Counted from the stretch's first letter, positions 7,751 to 16,600 are shown. The stretch: DNA of 64,000 nucleotides from Winogradskyella schleiferi (GCF_013394655.1 NZ_CP053351.1:682001-746000); one strand, 5' to 3'. Numbers and translations: made by a program. The notes: generated from the letters alone by a model not told the origin.

Positions 7751-9693
7751 TATGCGACGTTTTTATGTTTGAATTCAAATGAAACGGTAGTACCTTCTTT
7801 ACTGTTTTCTTGCATAGTTCCATTCAGTTGTTGGGTTAACAATCGAACGAGTTGCGAGCCAAATCCAGTTCCTTTTGGAGCCAAACCTATCACTTTTCCA
7901 ACGCCATTGTCAGCAACTTCCAAATGCAAGGTGTCGTGAGTTTTTTTAGCTAATTGAATGGATATTTTTCCAGTATTGGTTTTTGGAAATGCATATTTTA
8001 AGGCATTGGTCAATAGTTCGTTTACAATTAGTCCAATAGGAACGGCTGTGTCCACATCCAACTCCAGCTCGTCCATAGCAAATTCTATTTTAATCTTATC
8101 CTCAGCATCAAACGCATCAAGGATACCATCGCTCAAATTTACGAAATAGTCCTTCATTTCTATAGCGCCCAGATTAGTGCCTTGGTAGAGTTTTTGATGG
8201 ATAATGCCCATAGATTGCACACGGTTTTGACTCGCAATCATAGCATCCTTTGTAGCTGAATCCTCTATTTGTGCCGATTGTAAGGCAATGAGGCTCTTTA
8301 CCATCTCAAGATTGTTTTTTACCCGATGGTGAATTTCCTTGAGCAACAATTCGTTCTGTTTGTTTTTGGTGTCCAGTTCGGCATTTAAAACCTGTAATGC
8401 TCGACGTTTTTTGCGGATGCTTTTTATACTTAAAAACATACCCAATAAACTCAATGCTAAAATACCGGCAATGGCAAGGTATAGTAGTTGCGTTTTTTGC
8501 TGTTGGGCAATTTGAGTGTTTTGTGCTTCAATCGTTTGGTCTTTCTTACCAGTTTCAAACTGTGTCATTAATTTGGACATGGTTTTGTCGCTTTCAATTT
8601 TCGCAGTGCTATCCCGCATTTTTAAAGCTTTTTTCTGAAATTCCAAGGCCTTGGGATAATCATTTAACTTCTCATAAATTGTACTTAAGTGATGATAGCC
8701 TTCGGTAAGATTTGAAACATCACCCTTGTTCTCTTGAGTGGCAACCGTTTGTTGTTGGAACTTTAAGGCGTCTTTGTAATTGCCTAAAAGCAAATTTATT
8801 TCTCCAAGATTACCGGTAATGACATACATGGCATTTTCATAATCTACTTTTTTTGCTTGTTCCAAGGCTTGCTCATAAGCTGATTTTGCAGCCTTATAAT
8901 CACCTTTGCGTTTCAGGGCGTTTGCCCGATTGTTAGAGAAATTTATAATATCGAAAATGGTAAAATCCAAGGATTTTGCCAGAGTCAATGCTTTGTCGTA
9001 GTATTCATAAGCTGCGTCATAGTTTCCCATGGCTATTTGCGTATCGCCAGCGGATGTATAAGCATAAGCCAATTCAGTTTGTAGGTTGTTCTCTTCGCAC
9101 AAGACAATCGTTTTCAGGGCATAGTCATAGGCTTCCTTATATCTGCCCTGTCTGGTTAAGTCTTCTGAAACTCTATTGTAAGCACCCGCAATTCCCAACT
9201 TATCATCAATGACTTCCATAAGGTTTAGTGCCTTTAAATCTACTTTCAATGCTTCTTCAATATCGCCTTCACGTTTATGGACCCAACCGATTTTAAAATA
9301 AGTTGTGGCTTGTCCTTTTTTATCATCAATAGCTGTATAACCTTTAAGTGCTTTATCAAAATTTAGGGATGCAGAATCTAACTCCAACAAATTGGCATGC
9401 ATACGGCCTTGCATTTCATAAAATCTGGGTTTCCAGTTGTCATCGTTGCTTTTTTCGGCTAACGACACACCTTTTTTTGCGTAGGTTTTGGCTAAATTCA
9501 AATCTGTTTGAAAGGCAATGTCAACGAGATCATTTAGAATTACCAACTTTTTTTCCGAATCTTCTGCACGATCAAGAGCTACGGTAAGACTATCTATAAT
9601 ACTGTTGTTTGTGTTTTGTGCAGCGGTTCTTTGTTGGTTTCCAAATAAAACAATTATCAGTAGTGCAATAATTGAAGGAGTGTTTTTAATCAT
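7750..9693 (-). CDS. TPR-containing sensor histidine kinase (HisKA_2 type)
   Basis: A 647-residue kinase. Order: signal-anchor helix (about 8-18), a long periplasmic or extracytoplasmic TPR solenoid (about 50-365), a membrane helix (about 402-423), a linker, a HisKA_2 dimerisation domain with EIHHRVKNN (phosphorylated His probably 456), and a HATPase domain with NELLTNALKYAF, DNGVG and GTGFGSQLV. HisKA_2 kinases usually partner with LytTR or similar regulators, and the overlapping LytTR gene downstream fits. The TPR part probably senses a protein or peptide partner. About 220 bases separate it from the divergent DUF4846 gene. Confidence 0.92.
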   Translation of the reverse strand: MIKNTPSIIALLIIVLFGNQQRTAAQNTNNSIIDSLTVALDRAEDSEKKLVILNDLVDIAFQTDLNLAKTYAKKGVSLAEKSNDDNWKPRFYEMQGRMHANLLELDSASLNFDKALKGYTAIDDKKGQATTYFKIGWVHKREGDIEEALKVDLKALNLMEVIDDKLGIAGAYNRVSEDLTRQGRYKEAYDYALKTIVLCEENNLQTELAYAYTSAGDTQIAMGNYDAAYEYYDKALTLAKSLDFTIFDIINFSNNRANALKRKGDYKAAKSAYEQALEQAKKVDYENAMYVITGNLGEINLLLGNYKDALKFQQQTVATQENKGDVSNLTEGYHHLSTIYEKLNDYPKALEFQKKALKMRDSTAKIESDKTMSKLMTQFETGKKDQTIEAQNTQIAQQQKTQLLYLAIAGILALSLLGMFLSIKSIRKKRRALQVLNAELDTKNKQNELLLKEIHHRVKNNLEMVKSLIALQSAQIEDSATKDAMIASQNRVQSMGIIHQKLYQGTNLGAIEMKDYFVNLSDGILDAFDAEDKIKIEFAMDELELDVDTAVPIGLIVNELLTNALKYAFPKTNTGKISIQLAKKTHDTLHLEVADNGVGKVIGLAPKGTGFGSQLVRLLTQQLNGTMQENSKEGTTVSFEFKHKNVA

Positions 9694-9944
9694 AAGTCTT
9701 TACTAATAGATTATTATTTTAAAGACTTGAAGCTTGATAAATGTAGTAAAAAAAAGCTTATCAGTGTGATTATAATTAATTTAAAATAATAGTTAAATAT
9801 ATGGTTGATTGTATTTTATTTCGTCTGAAGCTACTTAATAAGATACATTTTTTTAATTCTTTACATGACGACAAAAAAGTTAGAATCACATTTTAAAAGA
9901 ACATGAGCATACTATAAGTGATTACCTCTACGTTTTATTTTTAT

Positions 9945-10811
9945 ATGAAAAAATTCCTACTCCTAGTCTTGATTTTAGCATCGCTCTTAGGGTTGGCATA
10001 CCAGTTTAAACCCATTAAAAAAACGGTTCATAAGGTCGCTGCTGCAATGGAAACACCAAGTCTTATCAATAAAGATAGCTTAACGATTTCTACGAGGGTT
10101 AATGTTCCAAAAGATTATAAACGTGTGGATTATGCTAAAGGAAGTTTTGAAGATTATCTCAGAAATTATAAGTTAAAAACTTTTGGAAGCAAAATTATCA
10201 ATTATGATAATACCAACTATTTCTGGCAAGGCGGACATATTGGTATTTTGGAAATCCCAGTACCTACAAACGGACTACAACAATGTGCAGATGCCTTAAT
10301 TAGAATTAGAAGTGAATACCTTTGGGACAACGATAGAAAAGACGACATTGGTTTCAATTTTACTTCAGGACATTATTGTTCTTGGTCAAAATATGCTGAA
10401 GGTTACCGGCCAAAAATCAAAGGCAATAAAGTAACGTTTCATAAAACGGCTATTGAAAATCATTCCGAAGAAAATTTTTATAAATATCTCAATTTAATCT
10501 ACATGTATTCGGGAACATTATCCCTATATAATGAATTAGAATCAATTGAAGCTAAAGATTTAAAAATAGGCGATATGCTCATTAAGGGTGGTTCACCAGG
10601 ACATATTGTTATGATTTGTGATGAGGTTGTTAATATGAATGGAGAAAAATTATTTCTACTATTTCAAGGTAATACTCCAGCGCAAAGCGTGCATTTGGTT
10701 AAAAATCTTGAAGACGATAGTATCTCGCCTTGGTATCAATTGGATGATGATGCTTTAGTTCCAGTTTCTAACTATACATTTAAAAGTTCCAAATTTGTAA
10801 GGTTTAAATAA
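9945..10811 (+). CDS. DUF4846 domain protein, exported
   Basis: A 288-residue protein when started at the ATG at 9945, which gives the signal peptide MKKFLLLVLILASLLG. A GTG at 9918 would add nine residues and is less likely. The mature protein matches DUF4846 throughout: QQCADALIRIRSEYLW, FNFTSGHYCSWSKYAEGYR and GGSPGHIVMICDEV in order, ending with LLFQGNTPAQSVHLVKN. The conserved Cys, His and GGxPGH suggest an NlpC/P60-like or transglutaminase-like fold, but no activity is established. It is transcribed alone and followed by a strong terminator. Confidence 0.85.
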   Translation: MKKFLLLVLILASLLGLAYQFKPIKKTVHKVAAAMETPSLINKDSLTISTRVNVPKDYKRVDYAKGSFEDYLRNYKLKTFGSKIINYDNTNYFWQGGHIGILEIPVPTNGLQQCADALIRIRSEYLWDNDRKDDIGFNFTSGHYCSWSKYAEGYRPKIKGNKVTFHKTAIENHSEENFYKYLNLIYMYSGTLSLYNELESIEAKDLKIGDMLIKGGSPGHIVMICDEVVNMNGEKLFLLFQGNTPAQSVHLVKNLEDDSISPWYQLDDDALVPVSNYTFKSSKFVRFK

Positions 10812-10891
10812 TTTTAATTTTTTCTGCTCACATTTTGAATTTGTTTCGATAGTATTATAGATAGATTTTTTTGCTATTAGTCAAAGGGGAA

Positions 10892-10928
10892 AGGGCTGTC
10901 ATTATTATTTGAGCAGCCCTTTTATTAT
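10892..10928 (+). terminator. Rho-independent terminator after the DUF4846 gene
   Basis: A 9-base perfect stem, AAAGGGCTG (10892-10900) with CAGCCCTTT (10916-10924), is followed by TTATT. It stands 80 bases after the DUF4846 stop and before the promoter of the next gene. Confidence 0.8.
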
Positions 10929-10963
10929 GCCCTTATATTCGGAAAATACGCTTCAAGGTTTTA

Positions 10964-10971
10964 TCTTTGTA
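10964..10971 (+). promoter_or_regulatory. -7 promoter element (TATCTTTG) for the small NqrF-neighbourhood gene
   Basis: TATCTTTG fits the Bacteroidota housekeeping -7 consensus TAnnTTTG, 38 bases before the ATG at 11010. No convincing -33 TTG is placed at the usual distance. A short palindrome (10986-11003, TTCCCA/TGGGAA) lies in the predicted leader just before the start codon. Confidence 0.55.
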
Positions 10972-11009
10972 TGAAATAAAAAAGATTCCCATTTTAATGG
11001 GAAGTTACT

Positions 11010-11387
11010 ATGGACAAACCTCTGACACCTCAAGAAATTCACAATCTCGCTATGAACCATGTTGGTAAAGATTTAGAAGCACGTGGTTTCGAGTTTATTG
11101 CCATCAATAGTAAACTTAAGCGTCATCCTCAGTTTGTATGTATCGATAAGAATAGCCAATATTATTTTGTGGTGGTAAGAGCGGTAATTTTACCTGAAAA
11201 TCCGAATAACTACGATGTGGTTTGGATGGAAACCTTCAAAAAGCACGCTTATGAAAAAGACGCTAAAGTATTGTATGCTGGAGTAGGATTAGGAAATCCA
11301 GATGGGGAGAATTTGCCAATTTTTTTGAATAAAGAATATCTTATTGAATATAATGGGATTCAGGTTATAGAAATGAATTTGAATTAA
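11010..11387 (+). CDS. Conserved small cytosolic protein of the NqrF neighbourhood
   Basis: A 125-residue protein with no signal peptide or membrane helix. Homologues in Flavobacteriaceae are, as I recall, often labelled Na+-translocating NADH-quinone reductase subunit F because they sit beside nqrF. This sequence has neither the 2Fe-2S ferredoxin cysteines nor the FAD/NADH-binding domain of NqrF, so that label should not be taken as function. Visible features are a tryptophan/tyrosine-rich middle (YFVVVRAVIL, DVVWMETFKKHA) and a glycine-rich GVGLGNPDG loop. It precedes apbE, whose product flavinylates Nqr and Rnf subunits, which supports a link to Nqr maturation. Confidence 0.7.
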   Translation: MDKPLTPQEIHNLAMNHVGKDLEARGFEFIAINSKLKRHPQFVCIDKNSQYYFVVVRAVILPENPNNYDVVWMETFKKHAYEKDAKVLYAGVGLGNPDGENLPIFLNKEYLIEYNGIQVIEMNLN

Positions 11388-11399
11388 AAAAAAATTGAG

Positions 11400-11441
11400 A
11401 TTGAGTACGTGAGGCGCTTTTTTACGACGTGTCAATCTTTT
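11400..11441 (+). terminator. Hairpin after the small NqrF-neighbourhood gene
   Basis: AGATTGAGTACGT pairs with ACGTGTCAATCT across a short loop and is followed by TTTT. The next 70 bases (to 11500) contain a second block with a similar gattg...cgttcttcg...ctcacgaag pattern, which looks like a dispersed repeat in opposite orientation. Confidence 0.5.
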
Positions 11442-11506
11442 AATATCAAAAAAAATCAAGAGATTGCAACGTTCTTCGCCCTCACGAAGACGCCCTCGTT
11501 TTATTT

Positions 11507-12484
11507 ATGAAGCATTATACCTTACTATTTCTAATAGTCATTATTTTTTCCTGCCAAAACGAACCGAAAAATATCAAATTATCTGGTCCGGTTTTCGGTA
11601 CGGCTTATAATATTCAATATAATTCAGTAGACCATACGAACTATCAAAAACAATTCGATAGCCTTTTTAATGTGGTTAATGAATCGATGTCAACCTACAT
11701 TCCTGATTCAAAAATTTCGAGATTAAATAGAGGTGAAGCTATTGTTGTAGATGACCATTTCAGTCGTGTTTTTGAAAATTCTAAAACGGTTTACAGAGCC
11801 ACCGAAGGTGCGTTTGATCCAACTATTGGAGCTGTGGTAAACGCATGGGATTTTGGGCCAGAAGGAAAAATAATTAATATAGACAGCACAGCGATTGATA
11901 GTCTCATGACATCAGTAGGGTTTAATAGAATGGGATTAAAAGATCGTAAAATTGTTAAGAGCGGTGAGTCCTATTTAGACTTTAATGCCATCGCAAAAGG
12001 TTATGCTGTTGATGTCATCGGCGAATTTTTAGAAAATAAAAATAGCCAAGACTATTTAGTAGAAATCGGAGGCGAAATAAGAGCTAGAGGAATTAATCTC
12101 GAAAAAAAATCGGAATGGAAAGTTGGAATCGATGACCCAAATTTTGAAGGCGAACAATCCTATTCTAAAGTGATTAGTTTAAAGGACGAAAGTATGGCAA
12201 CCTCTGGAACCTACAGAAAATTTAAAATTGATGACAACGGAAATCGTTATGCACATATTATCAATACCAAAACAGGTTATCCTTCGAAAACCAATATTTT
12301 GAGTGTTTCTGTTATTGCAAAAGATTGTATGACAGCAGATGCTTATGCAACGGCTTTTCAGGCCATGGGAATTGATAGGGTTTCAAGTTTTTTAGAAAGA
12401 CATCCAGAATTAAAAGTTTACATTATCTATGAATCTGAAATTAAAGAACTTAAAACTTTAGCTTTAAATAATTTTCCGGAATAG
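11507..12484 (+). CDS. apbE: FAD:protein FMN transferase (ApbE), lipoprotein
   Basis: A 325-residue ApbE-family protein that transfers FMN from FAD to a threonine of target proteins such as NqrB, NqrC or RnfG. The lipobox IFSC (Cys16) marks an exported lipoprotein. Family motifs in order are GPVFGTAYNIQY, MSTYIPDSKISRLNRG, GAFDPTIGAVVNAW, DFNAIAKGYAVD, VEIGGEIRARG, MATSGTYRKF and HIINTKTGYP, then the metal-binding DCMTADAYATA near the end. Length and motif order match functional enzymes. It follows the NqrF-neighbourhood gene by 119 bases on the same strand; no nqr genes are in the window. Confidence 0.93.
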   Translation: MKHYTLLFLIVIIFSCQNEPKNIKLSGPVFGTAYNIQYNSVDHTNYQKQFDSLFNVVNESMSTYIPDSKISRLNRGEAIVVDDHFSRVFENSKTVYRATEGAFDPTIGAVVNAWDFGPEGKIINIDSTAIDSLMTSVGFNRMGLKDRKIVKSGESYLDFNAIAKGYAVDVIGEFLENKNSQDYLVEIGGEIRARGINLEKKSEWKVGIDDPNFEGEQSYSKVISLKDESMATSGTYRKFKIDDNGNRYAHIINTKTGYPSKTNILSVSVIAKDCMTADAYATAFQAMGIDRVSSFLERHPELKVYIIYESEIKELKTLALNNFPE

Positions 12485-12584
12485 CGAATTTTTGAGTGAC
12501 CTCTATTAAAGTTGTGGGTCCTATAAATGCTATTAATCACTATTCAAATAAAGTTGGACCCTATTTATTTGGTTCAGCTTTTTT

Positions 12585-13361
12585 TTATTTATAAACAACA
12601 GGTATAATTTCGCCCTTTGCTAAACGATATTTATCGATTTCAGAATCCGAAAGTTGAGCTGTATAATCAACTTCTTCCACCTTAAAACCAATGGACCGAA
12701 GCTTATCGAAATAATCACGACCATAAACACGAACGTGATCATACTGTCCAAAAATTTTAGCACGTTCGGTTTTATCCGTAATTGAATCATCTTCAAAAGT
12801 TTCAGCACGATTTAAATCTTGAGGAATTTGAAAAATGCCATAACCACCAGGTTTCATTACTCTGTATAATTCTTTCATGGCTTTGGTGTCATCAGGTATA
12901 TGTTCCAACACATGGTTACAAAGAATAACATCATAACTATGATCTTCAAAAGGCAAATCGCAAATATCTGCTTTTATATCAGCAATAGGTGATAGTAAAT
13001 CGGTTGTAGTGTAATCAATATTTTTAAGTTTTTTAAAACGTTTTAAAAAACATTGTTCTGGTGCGAAATGAAGGACACTTTTTTCAGACGTAAAAAAATC
13101 GGTTTCATCTTTTAAATATAACCAAAGTAACCTATGTCTCTCCAATGAGAGTGTTGATGGTGACAAAATGTTTGGTCTTTGTTTCCCATAACCATAAGGT
13201 AAAAACTTCCTGAAACTTTTATCGTCAATAGGATCTGTATAGTTATTTCCTTTTAAGAATAGTTCTAGTATAGGGCGCGCCACATAGCTTAGCCGAATTA
13301 GTAGAGGCCTAGGTATAATATTCAGAATGAGTTTGAAAAATTTTTTTGACACGAATTTCAC
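12585..13361 (-). CDS. Class I SAM-dependent methyltransferase with a repeat-derived start
   Basis: A 258-residue methyltransferase. The Methyltransf_11-like core lies at about 95-205: VLHFAPEQ as motif I, DIKADICDLPF, then DVILCNHVLEHIPDD and MKPGGYGIFQIP. The substrate is unknown. The GTG start and the first seven residues (MKFVSKK) are encoded by the inner arm of an inverted repeat that flanks the neighbouring GxxExxY remnant, so the present start seems to have been supplied by an insertion. The core begins with the hydrophobic stretch at about residue 10. Confidence 0.85.
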   Translation of the reverse strand: MKFVSKKFFKLILNIIPRPLLIRLSYVARPILELFLKGNNYTDPIDDKSFRKFLPYGYGKQRPNILSPSTLSLERHRLLWLYLKDETDFFTSEKSVLHFAPEQCFLKRFKKLKNIDYTTTDLLSPIADIKADICDLPFEDHSYDVILCNHVLEHIPDDTKAMKELYRVMKPGGYGIFQIPQDLNRAETFEDDSITDKTERAKIFGQYDHVRVYGRDYFDKLRSIGFKVEEVDYTAQLSDSEIDKYRLAKGEIIPVVYK

Positions 13362-13380
13362 GAATTAGCACGAATTATTA
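13341..13380 (+). repeat. Left arm of inverted repeat flanking the GxxExxY remnant
   Basis: This arm begins TTTTTTGACACGAATTTCAC and continues with further ACGAATT units. The right arm at 13774-13810, read on the opposite strand, begins with the same TTTTTGACACGAATTTCAC and then degenerates. Similar TTCGTG-rich arms beside GxxExxY genes are common in Bacteroidota genomes (recalled, not checked). Confidence 0.65.
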
Positions 13381-13752
13381 AAGAACGATTCTTTTATATT
13401 TTAAACTATCTTCTCCAAAGTTAATTAATAGTCCTAGCTTTAATTTTGAAACTGCCAGGTAATTCAATGTTTGTTTTATATGTGCAGAAACTAAACAATC
13501 AATTGCCTTTATTTCTAAAATGATTTTCTCATCAATTATAAAGTCTGCTTTGTATTTATGCCGTAAAATATTGCCTTTATAGCTAATAGCAAACTTTTTC
13601 TCTCGCGAATAGTCAATACCGTTATCGATGAATTCAATTTCCAATGCATCGGCATATACCACTTCATTCTATCCTTTACCTAATTGGTTATGGACTTCCA
13701 TACATATTCCAATTATTTTATAGGCTTCGTATTTATAGATTAGATTAGTCAA
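13378..13752 (-). pseudogene. GxxExxY family gene broken by an in-frame TAG
   Basis: On the minus strand the frame reads KYEAYKIIGICMEVHNQLGKG, then a TAG at 13671-13669, then NEVVYADALEIEFIDNG and on to LKYKRIVL at 13378. This is a full GxxExxY protein (about 125 residues) in which the usual phrase GKGFLEVVY has become GKG-stop-NEVVY. No ATG is present at the 5' end; a TTG at 13752 is the best candidate. A shortened product could start at GTG 13662. GxxExxY proteins have a PD-(D/E)XK nuclease-like core (ADFIIDEKIILEIKA here); their role is unknown. The unit is bracketed by inverted repeats. Confidence 0.75.
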
Positions 13753-13773
13753 TGCAATTATTTTAGTTCATCT

Positions 13774-13810
13774 AGGATTAGTGAAAATTAGTGAAATTCG
13801 TGTCAAAAAT
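13774..13810 (-). repeat. Right arm of inverted repeat flanking the GxxExxY remnant
   Basis: Reads as the reverse complement of the left arm at 13341-13380 over about 20 bases (GTGAAATTCGTGTCAAAAA) and more loosely beyond. Together with the left arm it defines a unit of about 460 bases. Confidence 0.65.
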
Positions 13811-13894
13811 AAAAATCCAATTATATTCGAGTTTAAATTTTCATAAAGATCAGTTCATTTCCAAATAAACTCCCGAAATCTGGGTCAAAATAAT

Positions 13895-14713
13895 TTACAA
13901 TCCCAATAATTCCTTCCGAAAAGCATCCTCCTCATCTGATACAATCCCCAAAGCCTCATGCACATAAGCAAACGTTGAAAGAATCTCTGGCTTCCCATCT
14001 ACAATAGCAACATCGTGCTCAAAATGTACACTAGGTTTTCCGTCTTGGGTCACAATGGTCCAACCATCTTTAAGTTGTTTCACTTTATGAGTCCCTAAAT
14101 TTATCATGGGCTCAATGGCCACAACCATGCCTTCAATAAACTTTTTACCACGACCACGTTTTCCGTAGTTTGGCATTTCTGGATCTTCGTGCATTTTTCT
14201 TCCTAAACCATGACCAACCAACTCCCTTACAACACCATAGCCTTCAGCTTCACAATAATGTTGTATAGCGAAACCAACGTCTCCAACTCGATTACCAAGT
14301 TTCAGTTGTTCTATTCCTACATAAAGTGATTCTTTTGTAACCTGTATTAGTTTTTTAGTTTCTTCTGCAACGTTACCAATTTCAAAAGTGTAGGCATGAT
14401 CACCATAAAATCCATTCATTAATGCACCACAATCCACCGAAACAATATCTCCATCCTTTAATGGCACATCAGTAGGTAAACCATGTACCACAGCTTCATT
14501 TACACTACATAACAATGTTGAAGGACAATCGTAAAGCCCTTTAAAACCTGGTAAAGCACCATGATCTCTTATAAATTCTTCTGCTATAGTATCTAAATGG
14601 TTCGTTGTTACACCTTCTTTTGTTTCTTTGGCCAACATGCCCAAAGTTTTTGATACGATGAGCGCACTTTTGCGCATTAATTCAATTTCTTCTGCCGTTT
14701 TAACTATGATCAT
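13895..14713 (-). CDS. map: Methionine aminopeptidase, type I
   Basis: A 272-residue type I methionine aminopeptidase, which removes the initiator methionine from new cytosolic proteins. Metal ligands are visible as Asp94, Asp105, His168 (GHGLGR), Glu201 (AIEPM) and Glu232 (HFEHDVA), with substrate-binding His77. Length and layout match the short bacterial form without an N-terminal extension. It is monocistronic or first in its unit and diverges from the CoA-transferase gene. Confidence 0.95.
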   Translation of the reverse strand: MIIVKTAEEIELMRKSALIVSKTLGMLAKETKEGVTTNHLDTIAEEFIRDHGALPGFKGLYDCPSTLLCSVNEAVVHGLPTDVPLKDGDIVSVDCGALMNGFYGDHAYTFEIGNVAEETKKLIQVTKESLYVGIEQLKLGNRVGDVGFAIQHYCEAEGYGVVRELVGHGLGRKMHEDPEMPNYGKRGRGKKFIEGMVVAIEPMINLGTHKVKQLKDGWTIVTQDGKPSVHFEHDVAIVDGKPEILSTFAYVHEALGIVSDEEDAFRKELLGL

Positions 14714-14732
14714 TTTTCAAAATATTGAGCGG

Positions 14733-14740
14733 CAAAGATA
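14733..14740 (-). promoter_or_regulatory. -7 promoter element (TATCTTTG) for map
   Basis: On the minus strand TATCTTTG lies 20 bases before the map ATG, a spacing that gives a very short leader. It fits the TAnnTTTG consensus. Confidence 0.6.
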
Positions 14741-14834
14741 AGTAATTAAATAATCTTAATTTTATTCAAAATATGATGAATAACAGTTTTTAAATAAGTT
14801 TCCTGTTATAATTTTGTAGTCTAAATGATTAACT

Positions 14835-16100
14835 ATGTATAAAACAGTAACGGCAGAAGAAGCCTTAAAAGTCGTAAAATCTAATGATCGTGTTTATATT
14901 CAGGCTGCAGCAGCTGCGCCACAAACCCTTGTAAAAGCCTTGTCTGCGAGACATGAAGAATTACGAAACATCGAAGTATGTCATTTACACACCGAAGGTG
15001 AAGCACCTTATGCCAACCCAGAATTGAAAGATAGTTTTCATGTGAATTCCTTCTTTATTGGAAAAAATGTAAGACATACATTAAAGGCAGGAAATGGCTC
15101 TTACACACCGGTTTTTTTAAGCGAATTACCTCGATTATTTAAACAACGAATTTTGGAACTCGATGTCGTTTTAATTCATGTTTCTGTTCCAGACCGTCAT
15201 GGTTATTGTTCGCTCGGCGTTTCAATTGAAGCAACTTTAGCAGCCATTGATAACGCAAAAACGGTAATAGCACAGGTTAATTCCCAAATGCCAAGAACAC
15301 ATGGTGCAGGAATAATTCATATTTCTGAAATTGATTATTTTGTAGAAGTTGATGAGGAAATTCCCGTTCATGAAATGGCGAAACCTAATGACATTGAAGG
15401 TAAGATAGGCGATTATGTGGCTGATTTAATAGAGGATAGAAGCACGTTGCAGATGGGCATTGGTTCAATTCCAAATGCTGTGCTGTCGCGTCTAAATAAT
15501 CATAAAGATTTAGGGTTACATACCGAGATGTTTTCGGATGGTGTTATAGATTTAATTTTAAACGATGTTATAAACGGTAATTACAAAAAGATTAATCGTG
15601 GACGTGCACTTTCCACCTTTGTAATGGGCTCTAAACGCTTATACGATTACGTTGATGATAATCCATTTGTAGAAATGCGCGCTTCAAATTATACAAATAA
15701 TGCTGCTTATATCAAGCAGAATCCAAAGATGGTGGCCATTAATTCGGCCATTGAAGTAGATGTCACAGGACAAGTTTGTGCAGATTCCATTGGTTCCAAT
15801 ATTTACTCTGGTGTAGGTGGGCAAATGGACTTCATAAGAGGCGCATCTTTAAGTGAAGGAGGAAAGGCTATTATTGCGCTTCCGTCTATCACCAAAAACG
15901 GCATAAGTAGAATAGTGCCATTTCTTAAAACTGGAGCAGGTGTAGTTACAACCAGAGCTCATGTGCATTATGTGGTAACAGAATATGGCATTGCTAATTT
16001 ATATGGAAAAACCATTAAAGACCGTGTAAATGCTTTGGTAAATATTGCACACCCAGATCATAGGGAAAGTATTGATAAGGCTTATTTTGAAATGCTTTAG
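14835..16100 (+). CDS. Acetyl-CoA hydrolase/transferase family protein (4-hydroxybutyrate CoA-transferase-like)
   Basis: A 421-residue class I CoA-transferase/hydrolase. The N-terminal AcetylCoA_hydro domain (about 5-185) and the C-terminal AcetylCoA_hyd_C domain (about 265-420) are both present. Motifs include QMGIGSIPNAV, LHTEMFSDGVIDL (Glu231 is the probable catalytic glutamate by analogy with 4-hydroxybutyrate CoA-transferase), GVGGQMDFIRGASLSEGGKA and VTEYGIANLYGKTI. It moves CoA between acyl groups such as acetate, butyrate or 4-hydroxybutyrate; exact substrates cannot be read from sequence. A TAATTTTG -7-like element lies at 14809-14816. Confidence 0.88.
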   Translation: MYKTVTAEEALKVVKSNDRVYIQAAAAAPQTLVKALSARHEELRNIEVCHLHTEGEAPYANPELKDSFHVNSFFIGKNVRHTLKAGNGSYTPVFLSELPRLFKQRILELDVVLIHVSVPDRHGYCSLGVSIEATLAAIDNAKTVIAQVNSQMPRTHGAGIIHISEIDYFVEVDEEIPVHEMAKPNDIEGKIGDYVADLIEDRSTLQMGIGSIPNAVLSRLNNHKDLGLHTEMFSDGVIDLILNDVINGNYKKINRGRALSTFVMGSKRLYDYVDDNPFVEMRASNYTNNAAYIKQNPKMVAINSAIEVDVTGQVCADSIGSNIYSGVGGQMDFIRGASLSEGGKAIIALPSITKNGISRIVPFLKTGAGVVTTRAHVHYVVTEYGIANLYGKTIKDRVNALVNIAHPDHRESIDKAYFEML

Positions 16101-16113
16101 ACGGTATTTGATT

Positions 16114-16527
16114 TTAAAAAGGCCACCATTTTTTTTGGGGAGCAGGAATATTAGGTTCTTCTTTCGTAATCAACTGATATACTTCTCCCCAACCTAAAAT
16201 ACCTCCTATGTTTCTGTCGTCTATAAAAAGATCAGCATGGATTTTTCGACTTCTGGTATCATCAAATATTTCCTCTGGAAAACTAGCGTTTACAGCATAA
16301 AACTCAATTCCATTGTCTTTACAAAAATCGACAGCTTCTTGGAGTTTAGCACCACTTCTGTAGGTCCAGAGAATAAGCCGATGACCATCGGCTTGGAGTC
16401 TTTTTAAAGTTTCAAAAGCAAAAATACGTGTTTTTCCAATTTTCGGATAGGCATCTTCTACAATGGTGCCATCGAAATCTACGGCTACTATTAATCTATT
16501 TTGAAAATTCATGCTATTTTTCTTCAA
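16114..16527 (-). CDS. HAD-superfamily hydrolase, BT0820-like
   Basis: A 137-residue short HAD-fold protein. Motif I is VAVDFDGTIVE (nucleophile Asp17, Asp19), motif II lies in LILWTYRSG, and the acidic motif IV is ADLFIDDRN. It lacks a cap domain, like the BT0820 group of small Bacteroidota phosphatases. The start may be the ATG at 16512 (MNFQNR) rather than 16527. It converges on the CoA-transferase gene with only 13 bases between stops. The substrate is unknown. Confidence 0.8.
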   Translation of the reverse strand: MKKNSMNFQNRLIVAVDFDGTIVEDAYPKIGKTRIFAFETLKRLQADGHRLILWTYRSGAKLQEAVDFCKDNGIEFYAVNASFPEEIFDDTRSRKIHADLFIDDRNIGGILGWGEVYQLITKEEPNIPAPQKKWWPF

Positions 16528-16600
16528 TTGAGGCGCAAAGTTACAATAATATGAGGTTCACACCAATTTGAATTTGTAACATTATAGATTAAATTTATTG

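Noticed and set aside
11010..11387. NqrF enzyme (FAD and 2Fe-2S reductase subunit)
   Set aside because: Only 125 residues with no ferredoxin cysteines and no flavin/NADH domain; kept as a conserved protein of unknown function.
13341..13810. Complete insertion sequence
   Set aside because: No transposase or DDE motif; the only frame is the GxxExxY remnant.
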